NCBI GenBank assembly: GCA_037367355.1
Contig: CM074695.1
Span: 372,001-436,000, forward strand
Source: Neoscytalidium dimidiatum
Lineage: Eukaryota > Ascomycota > Dothideomycetes > Botryosphaeriales > Botryosphaeriaceae
DNA: 64,000 bases
Reading direction: 5' to 3'
Of this stretch, positions 56,652 to 64,000 are shown piece after piece. The position numbers were made by a program, and so were the translations under genes. The number at the start of each line of letters is the position of its first letter. Positions within the stretch are counted from its first letter, which is position 1. A model generated the notes under the pieces. It saw nothing but the letters and a program-made list of their open reading frames with translations, ran no database searches and was not told where the DNA came from.

Positions 56652-59600
56652 ACGGACGATCGCGATTTGCGGTTGATATTTAATGATTGGATGTCATGTA
56701 TTGCGCATGCAAGATGAAAAGGGTCTTGGTTAAAACTAGGAGGGGGTGCTGCATATTTTAGCTCGCCTCGATAGATAAGATTTTATGTGAAATGAATATC
56801 TCTTTCTCTTCTCGCATCGATCCAATTGCATGCTGTTTGAACCTCATCGCTGTCGTAACTCACCGTTGTCGACTGGGACTCTCTGCGTTGAACAAGGTGT
56901 CGCGGTTCTAAGCTAGAGTAAGTTAGTGCAAGTGTTGGGACGAGGAGTTCGACTGCTCTTGAGCTAGCTGCCCTACTATAGGACCATCATCCGCCATGGC
57001 GTGGCATTGCAGATTGCCAGCGAAAGGAACAACATGCGAACCTCATTCGATTACCCCGCGCCGTCATACGAGTGCGCGGCGCTCGTCTCCCCATCCACAC
57101 CCCCCAACCCCAAAAAAACCTACATACCAGGCACCTTTCGCGCTCGCCTCGGAAACCGGAGGAGGGGGCAGGAAAGCTATGACCGGTATCACCGCAGCAG
57201 CACATCCGCCCGCACGTACCACACATCTCACATATTATTCTCCGGCACTCCGGTCAACCGGGGGGGGGTTGTTGGGTGCACGACGGGGGGCGAGGCTTGG
57301 CCTTTTCTTCCTTCCTTGCCCTAAGACAGCACCCGGCACCCGGTCACCGCTCCAACCCCCCCGGTCGTCATGAGTTTCCCCGACAGTCCGGTTCCTCCTG
57401 TCGTACAGTTCTGTACATCCGTCGAGTCAAGAATGCGAATGAACGTCAGGCCTTCCTTTCGCTCGGGCCAAGATGGAGATTCCCATGTTCACCCCTCGGA
57501 CAATATGGCATCGCGGTTGGCGATTTCTCAACACGACTGATCTCTCCCCTTCCGCTTCACGCCATTCGTTGCTTCACGGAGGGAAAGAGAAAAAGTGCCG
57601 CTTGGGTGGTCTTTCGCCTCGTCAGGATCCCCCAGCTCGACCGCCGCGTTCCCCGGCGGCTTCCGGACGGAGAAACTTTGGCCTTTCGTGTATAGCGTAC
57701 AGGCTAAGCGCGTCTACAGCTTACACGACGCCTCTCTCCCTCTCCATACCCTCCGAGAAAACCGGAAAGCGCGAGGGAAAAGGAAAATAATGGAGCTAGA
57801 GGTGACAAAACGCACATACCGTTCCTAGGGGAACGGAAAGTAATGACGGGGACCGGTCAGCCAGAGCTTCGCACATGCATGCATGTATGTCTGCATGCCG
57901 GTCAGAAGAGACGAAAGAGAGCACGACAGGTGCACCCCCCAGCCAGCCACAGACACATGTCGTGCGACCTTTACGGTTTGCTTGCACCGCGCGCATCTCC
58001 GGCTTTACCGGGGAGAGGAGGGGAAGAGGTCGTGCGTGCGCGTATAGTGTATAGTGTAGTTGCTTTCCCGCGGGCTGCCGGCCGGGCCAGACCAGGCCAG
58101 GTACGGGCACGGGCAAGCAGGCGGACACAATGTGCATGCACTGCTATTTTCGGTGGGGCGAGGGTGAGTGAGCGTAGGGCAGGAAGATGGAAAGGGAAGA
58201 TAAGACGACCAATGAGGAAGTGAATGGCTGCGGGAGGGAATGCAATTGGTCTGCCTTTCACATATCGTGCTCAGGGGGGCGCCAGCTCGGTGCTCAGACG
58301 TGGACAAGAATGCCCTCACGCGTGATCTGCCGCATAGGAGCGACCTATATACCTACCGGAAGGGCTAGGTCCCGGATTTGGAGAGAAAAACTATCGTTTT
58401 TACACTCCAGGACCCTGAACGTGTGTCTATATGTTTCTTACTTACCGATACCATGGTAGCGATGTGGTTGACGTTTCCGGAACACAAAGTGAACGTACCG
58501 GTCTGGTGGTTATGCTTTTGCTTTTTTCCTTATTAGGCGATAAGGCTCGGAGACGCGCGGCAGCTGCGAGACATAACTCTTCTCTCTTTTGAATTTTTGT
58601 CTTGGCAGAGAGGCGGAGCAGAACTAATCCGACGGGTGCGCTTAACGTGCGTGTCAGAGAATGGGTTCAGCCCGATGTTGTGGTAACTCATCATTGTCCG
58701 TTCAAACGCACGCTACTTTCTCTATCACATGTTCATTGTCGAGCAGGAGAGGTTAAGTGTTAGTGTCGTCGTGTTTCGAGCTCAGTTGGTAAGGAATGAA
58801 AGGATGGTGATTGTATGGGATGCTGAGGCAACCATCGACGTGTTCATGTTTCGCACTGTTGCTTTCCATTTACGTCCGTACAGAGTCTCGGTTCCACCAT
58901 GTCATTGTTCAGGTCGCAGACGCGATCGTTCTCGAACTTGAGAGGTCTTGGTTCTCCTCTCCTTGGTCTGCGTCGAGGACGAGAAGCGGCCGGAGCAGAC
59001 AACGGCTGGGAAACCTCGGCGAAAAAAGAAAAAGGAAACGCTACGTCTTGAGATGTAACAGATATCTTGAAGGCGAAATATTTTTCTCCCTGTGCTAAGT
59101 TCCAAGGCGTTGAATTTGAATAGGAGCCAGCTCCGTCAGTCACTGCCACAATTGCAGTGGCAGCCAGTATGGAAAATTCCTATTTCGATGCGTGTGCAAG
59201 GGTGCAAGGTTGTCCAGCCTCATGTCAACACACGTGCGTTGAAGGAAGTAAACACCGACAGCGCAACAAGAAAAATATTGCGTGGGGCTCACCAACCAGG
59301 ACATGGGCTTGAGGACACTATCAAGCCAGCCACAAACCCGACTGAATGACTAGTTCCCGTGATCTGCAGTCGGGCGTCAGGATTGCAGGAGCGCCCATGA
59401 TTGATGATGGATTGCTGCTGTGAAACATTGGCTTCTTGGTTGCCGAACTTTGCCCTACGCCGGCCAAAGAAATCTTTCAAAGTATGCTGGCGGAGGAACT
59501 GCAACCTGTGAGCCTCGCGAATCAGAGAAGCTGACACTGCTAGCTGTGATGGGCCGTGTGGGGGCGGCGATGCCGTCTCCTGCGCAAGTATAGCTACGTT

Positions 59601-60340
59601 GGCATGGATTTGGTGGATACCGCTATGTTGGCGCATGGCCCTGCCTGCATGATAATGATATTGTCAGCTGCCAACGCGTCTGTCCCATTTGGACGGGTAA
59701 AAGCAAAGCACGCGAGCTGCGGGAACGTTGTACCAGTTGCCCGGTGAGATAAGGGGAAGAGATAATCTTCTTGTGGCACGGAACACAACGAAGATATTCT
59801 AGAATGCTATGGCGGTGGCTCAGAGGGGAATGGTTCGGGAAATTTCACTGCGGTCAGCAGGGCGGCAGATGCAGGACAACCAGCTGCAGGTGACGCTTGC
59901 AAGCTGCACGCAGTCCCCGTGGCAGCTGATGAGTGTGGTTACATCGAGAGAGCTTAGGCGCTGTGCGAAATCCGACTGGCGGCTACGGAGCGGGAGTGCC
60001 TGAAGCTAAGGTCGTGCGCAGGAATGACGAAATGGGACTGGACAGTGCGAGACGGGGAGGACAATGGCACCGGCGAGGAGAGATGACCGACAGCTATAGC
60101 GCGGCGATCTTTGACCAAAGCGCGGCTGTGCCTGACGACAGCCAAGGCAGCGTGGCAGTCTCCGGCCGGGGAGGACATGGAAGGTGACGAAAGAAATGAG
60201 AACGCAATGACGTGTTTCAAAAATAGAAGCATGTCGCACGAGCGCCCAAGACCAAGCCTCGGACAAGCCATGTCTTTGGGGAGCCCCAGAAAAAGGTCAC
60301 CATCTCTCGTGCGCTGCCGCATCTGGACTTAGCCTCGCAT
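56652..60340. other. Gene-free intergenic region, left part
   Basis: 3.7 kb downstream of the SDR gene. Frames are short, with codon order unlike the neighbouring genes and no recognisable motif on either strand. Contains a GGGGG/GGGG run (about 57262-57271). A tRNA-like A-box (about 58779) lacks a matching B-box. Confidence 0.6.
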
Positions 60341-61804
60341 TCAGGGTCCAGTAGGCTCAATCTATCCGAAATGGCACAGATTACCTTTCTCTGCGCTGGC
60401 GCCGCAGCGCCCTACAGGCTGCACCGGCCAAAAACTGAGGCACAGGCGCAGGCGCAAGCGCAAGCGCTTTGGGATCTGATGCAGCCGTGGAAGCGGGAGA
60501 GTAAGCCCTACGGGCGGCGAGTGTGCAGAGCGGCCTCAGCGCGCGGTTGGCGGGCAGAGAATGCGGTGCATCCATGTTTTAAGGGTCTCGATGAAAATTT
60601 GACGCGCCGCCACCGGTGTCGGTGGAGCCCTGCAATGCCATTGAGAGGAGAGGTGGGAGAGCCCCGCTCGCGCCATCCGCGCCGGAGTGGTGCAGCGCTG
60701 ACAGAGATGGTGGTGGGTGGGTTTGCGCAGCCTAGAGGTGTGGAGGAGGGCGCCCGATCTTGCATGAGGCGTGCAGCGTCTGCATGTCGCGATCGCCACG
60801 GTCAATGGCTAGTCGGGAGGCCTTGAAAACCAGGAGCAGCGGCGTCGGCGACAGTCGCAGCGTCTGCAGCGGAGCGGGTGGGCTAGTGAGCCTCTGTCGC
60901 GATAGCTTCGCAGACGCGGATTAGGCAAAGACGCGTTGTTGAGGATTGAGTTTGGTGGCACGGATGCGAGGTGCGAGGTGCGAGTGGGGCGTGCTCGGCG
61001 GTACATCCTCGCTCCACGCTCTCCGCCGTTGTGCAGCTCAGCTGGGACGACGGCGGGAACTGGCGAGCGAGCAAGCGTGCAAGCGGGATTTTTGGATGCG
61101 CTTGGGACCGACGCATCGGTTGGGAGGCTGCTGTGGCGCGCCGTCGCAGGCGGGGTGCGGGCGGAGAACATGGCTCGTCTCGCAGCACCTCCATCACCGC
61201 GGTGAACATGGCCTCCCACTGTGCAGCGAGCTGCAGGATCGCGATATGCGCGTGTAGTCACAAGATGAGGCGGCAAAGTCTAATAGATAGAAGCCGGGCA
61301 GATCTCTCATGCGCTCGCCGGGGCGGGAAGGTCAAGATAACAAGGCTCGAAGCAGCACAATGTCCGACACGGCCAAGCATCTTCAAAAAGCAAGGGCGCG
61401 GAGGCCAAGCTCTAGTGGCGAGCGGCGAGCGGCGAGCACGCTGGAAAGCTCTGGCGACACCGCGGCGAGCACGGCGAGCATTGAGTCTGGTGGACGCTGG
61501 CCGAACGAGATGGACCAGACGAACACGCGTCGCCGCTCTCCACTGGATCCATGATGTGCGCGCGTTCGGCCAGGGAAGTCGGCGGAGCGGCCTCTCACGG
61601 CGCCGCACGCCCCAGGCCCTGGTCGAGCGGTGGGAGCTTGGAAGCATGGGATATCCCCATAGGTGATTAGGATATAACTTAATGCCATGGGCGCAAACCT
61701 GGAGGAGCGCAGGCGCAACCGGGCAGCGGCGGCTGCGACAGTGGATGACAACATTGCAAAGCGCCCGCTGCCCGGGCTGGCGCTCGCTGGCTGGCTCCGG
61801 CATT

Positions 61805-61858
61805 GGCACTGGCGCTGGCGCTGGCGCTGGCGCTGGCACTGACACTGACACTGACAAA
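61805..61858. repeat. GGCGCT-type hexanucleotide repeat
   Basis: About nine units of GGCACT, GGCGCT and GACACT variants in succession. Confidence 0.85.
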
Positions 61859-62317
61859 AGCACCATGGACTTGGACGGGCCCCTGCGCGCCTCGGCAGGC
61901 TCCCGGGGCGAGTGTTGCGGAGAACGCAGGCGCATGGACGCGGTCTCTGGTGTTGAGGCCGGCCGGCACTTTGCGAAGCACGGCGAGACATGGAAACCGG
62001 TGGAGCAGCAGCTCCAGATCGGCCGATTTGGAGGCTTTGGCGAGCGCGTCCAAACAGGTCGCCGTCGCCTCCGCTTGGGCCTGGCAAACGGCGGGCGTGG
62101 CCTGGGGCGACTGGGACGCTCACGGCCAGCAGGCGTCATTTTTGTGGAACCGGCGCGGTTTCAGCTGTGGAGAGCGTAGAAGGGCGGGCGTGAGTGGCCT
62201 GTCTGTAGAGGCGGCGGCAGCGGCAGCAAAGAGCGCGCCGCCATGGCAGCTGGAGCTGGAGCTGGAGCTTGGTGCTTTGGCGGCGTGCGGGCATGGGTGT
62301 GCAACGAGCATGGGCGT

Positions 62318-62346
62318 GGCAGCGGCAGCGGCAGCGGCAGCGGCAG
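62318..62346. repeat. GGCAGC hexanucleotide repeat
   Basis: Nearly five consecutive GGCAGC units. Confidence 0.85.
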
Positions 62347-62803
62347 GGTTGCTGGCAGGGCTCCGTCCGCGACAAGGTGCACAGGTGCAGAGAGATGCAG
62401 TTCTGCAGTGCGCGCGCAGGCAGAGAACCCGCGTGCCTGCGCAGATCGCGTTTTTGCCTCAGCTGAGCCGATTCGACTGTCTCGAGCGCCTGCATCCGAG
62501 CCGGGAGGGCCCAGCTTCAGCGCCGGTGCAGCTTCTAACGCGTTCCATTCTCGCAGCCCTCACCACGCTGCAACGTGCTCCAGCGTCCAGCAGCGCCATC
62601 GCAGCCTGCACGGACTTGCCGCCCCGGGCGCGACGCTTACGGCTTCCAGCAAGGCGCGCTCGTGAAGGCGGCTGACATTCTTTGCTGCGACCGTGTTTCC
62701 GATACCACTTATCCATCCCACATGGTACCACCGGCCCTCGAGCTGCCCGCGTCCATGCCCATGCCCATGCCCATGCCCCCAGCCTGGCGCGCGACATAAG
62801 CGA

Positions 62804-62809
62804 TATATA
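62804..62809 (+). promoter_or_regulatory. TATATA core promoter element
   Basis: A TATATA sits in GC-rich surroundings, followed at once by a strongly C/T-rich leader running to the ATG 464 bases further. Likely core promoter of the gene starting at 63273, implying a long 5' untranslated leader. Confidence 0.45.
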
Positions 62810-63272
62810 CATCCCATCCGCGCCGCCCTCCCGCCCGCTCCGTTTGCCTGCTTGCTTGCCAGCTGCCCGCCCTCCCCACGCCCACGCACCTACACGCGCT
62901 CGCATACATCACCGCGCCCTCCCGCCCTCCCTCAGGCCTCTGCAGGGCGCAGCCACACCGAGCTCCTCTTCGCTCCAGCACGCACCGCTCCGGCCGCGCC
63001 GCCCCCGAGCGCCCGATCCACCCCAATCTCCCAGCTAGCCGTGAACAGCGAAGCGAACGCGAGCAGCGGCCCCCCGAGAGCGCAACCTCTCAGCCTCAGC
63101 CTCACCAATCTCCCCGAAACGGACCGTCCGCTGACCCTGTCGCCCGCTCGCCCCAGCGAGTCCCACCCGCACCGCAAGCCCGTGATACTAAGAGACGCGC
63201 GCGACCGCCTCAATCTCCGCTGCGCTGTCCCATCCCTGCCGCCATCTTTTGTCTGCTCACCGTTGATCTACA

Positions 63273-64000
63273 ATGTCCGCCATGGTGGACTCCTACGCTC
63301 CGCCGTACGGGCGCCTGCCGCAGAGGAAGCCTGTCCCTCAGACCGGTCTGCAACCCTTGACTCAGATCGTTCCCGATGAGCAGCGCAGTGCGCACACCCG
63401 CACTCGCACCTCTTCAAGCTCCGTTTTCCCGCAGATGCCGCAGCAGCCAGCATCCAACTTCACCTACAACCCTCCTCAGTACCAGCCCGCCATGACCCAG
63501 TACAACCCCGGCCAGACCCGCCGGACCCTCTCCAATGCCACCACCTCCACCTCGTCGACCAGCACCAGCGCCGGCGCTGGCAACGCCCGCCGCAATTCCG
63601 ACCTGCGCCGCTCCTCCTCCGGCCGCTCCACCGCCAGCCAATCGTCCTCCAGCTACGTTGCTCTGATGCGGAGACAAAAGGCGACCGTCTGGTGCGACCG
63701 CGCCCAGTACGAAGACCCGCGGCTGCTCGCCCAGCAGCGCGCTGCGAAAATGCGTGCCGCAATGGAAGTTGTTGGTGGCAACCAGACCAGCAGGACGTCC
63801 ACGTCGTCTTCTGGCGTTGCTGCCGGCGTTCGTTCCAAGATCAGACATCACGGTGCACCCAAGGCCTCCCTGTACACTCCTGCGAACCTTACCGGCAGTG
63901 GCGTCCCCATGCGTTTGAGCGCGAGCGAAGTCGACGAGGGCGACAGCGACAACGACAGCAATGGCATGAACAGCAAGTTTCACAACCGTAGCGGTAGCGG
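63273..64000 (+). CDS. Conserved fungal protein of unknown function, 3' end missing
   Basis: Starts at the ATG 63273 in a good fungal context (CTACAATG) and stays open to the end of the window (242 residues seen). No introns in the visible part. Residues 1-130 are Ser/Thr/Pro/Gln-rich with repeated Tyr-Pro and Asn-Pro motifs. A compact conserved-looking core follows: SYVALMRRQKATVWCDRAQY, then EDPRLLAQQRAAKMRAAMEVVG (about 125-168). This looks like a helical charged domain that I believe is conserved across Pezizomycotina, but I do not know a function. A Ser/Thr-rich linker continues with SGVPMRLSASEVDEGD before the edge. The large 5' region is typical of regulatory genes, which is circumstantial. 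Confidence 0.7.
   Translation, partial: MSAMVDSYAPPYGRLPQRKPVPQTGLQPLTQIVPDEQRSAHTRTRTSSSSVFPQMPQQPASNFTYNPPQYQPAMTQYNPGQTRRTLSNATTSTSSTSTSAGAGNARRNSDLRRSSSGRSTASQSSSSYVALMRRQKATVWCDRAQYEDPRLLAQQRAAKMRAAMEVVGGNQTSRTSTSSSGVAAGVRSKIRHHGAPKASLYTPANLTGSGVPMRLSASEVDEGDSDNDSNGMNSKFHNRSGS

Larger units (their letters stand above)
60341..63272. other. Gene-free, GC-rich hexanucleotide-repeat region, right part
   Basis: 2.9 kb upstream of the right-edge gene. It contains several hexamer tracts: GGCGCA/AGCGCA (60441-60468), GGCACT/GGCGCT/GACACT (61805-61858), GGAGCT (62249-62270), GGCAGC (62318-62346) and CCATGC (62753-62778). Long frames exist on both strands here but are repeat translations (A-L-A-L type) with no conserved features. 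Confidence 0.65.

Noticed and set aside
58770..58860. Possible tRNA (A-box-like AGCTCAGTTGGTAAGG)
   Set aside because: No GGTTCGANTCC B-box at the proper distance and no cloverleaf could be formed by eye.
61258..62675. Frames of about 290 codons on both strands
   Set aside because: Composed of hexamer-repeat peptides (Ala-Pro, Ala-Leu) and Arg-rich junk with no conserved motif or splice support.

Overview
The window is nuclear DNA of a filamentous ascomycete (Pezizomycotina). Genes carry short introns (about 50-160 nt) with GTRNGT-like donors. Several families present are typical of these fungi: HET, fungal NACHT/STAND proteins, DUF2306, DUF3176, GPI-anchored surface proteins and a highly reducing polyketide synthase. 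Gene style suggests Dothideomycetes, but I cannot fix genus or species. Exon boundaries below come from splice consensus plus reading-frame continuity; no transcript data were available.

Region 1 (1-14.0 kb) is a secondary-metabolite cluster. It has a highly reducing PKS running off the left edge, a divergent short-chain reductase, a DUF2306 membrane protein, a TetX-like FAD monooxygenase and a 14-helix MFS efflux pump. The PKS and reductase share a 499-bp promoter with a CGG-N11-CCG palindrome. Region 2 (14.4-18.4 kb) holds a secreted HExxH metallopeptidase-like protein and a secreted, degenerate Hsp70-like protein.

Region 3 (18.8-42.0 kb) is an accessory segment. It contains an F-box protein, a small secreted cysteine-containing protein, a DUF3176 remnant, a PD-(D/E)XK nuclease-like gene, a broken MDR oxidoreductase, a HET protein with C-terminal membrane helices, a lone STAND-type N-terminal domain protein, a secreted subtilase, a GPI-anchored repeat protein and a NACHT-type NLR with a frame break. 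It resembles the fast-evolving self/non-self recognition and secretome regions of fungal genomes.

Region 4 (42.0-44.2 kb) is gene-free. It holds a 663-bp foldback (MITE-like) element with perfect 17-bp terminal inverted repeats, plus AT-rich degenerate sequence. Region 5 (44.2-56.7 kb) returns to conserved housekeeping content: an F-box-like protein, an NPY1-type NADH pyrophosphatase, an ICln/Lot5 protein, a large single-pass membrane protein and a mannitol/sorbose/xylulose-type SDR. Region 6 (56.7-63.3 kb) is 6.6 kb of gene-poor DNA with hexanucleotide repeats, ending in the promoter of a conserved gene of unknown function cut by the right edge.
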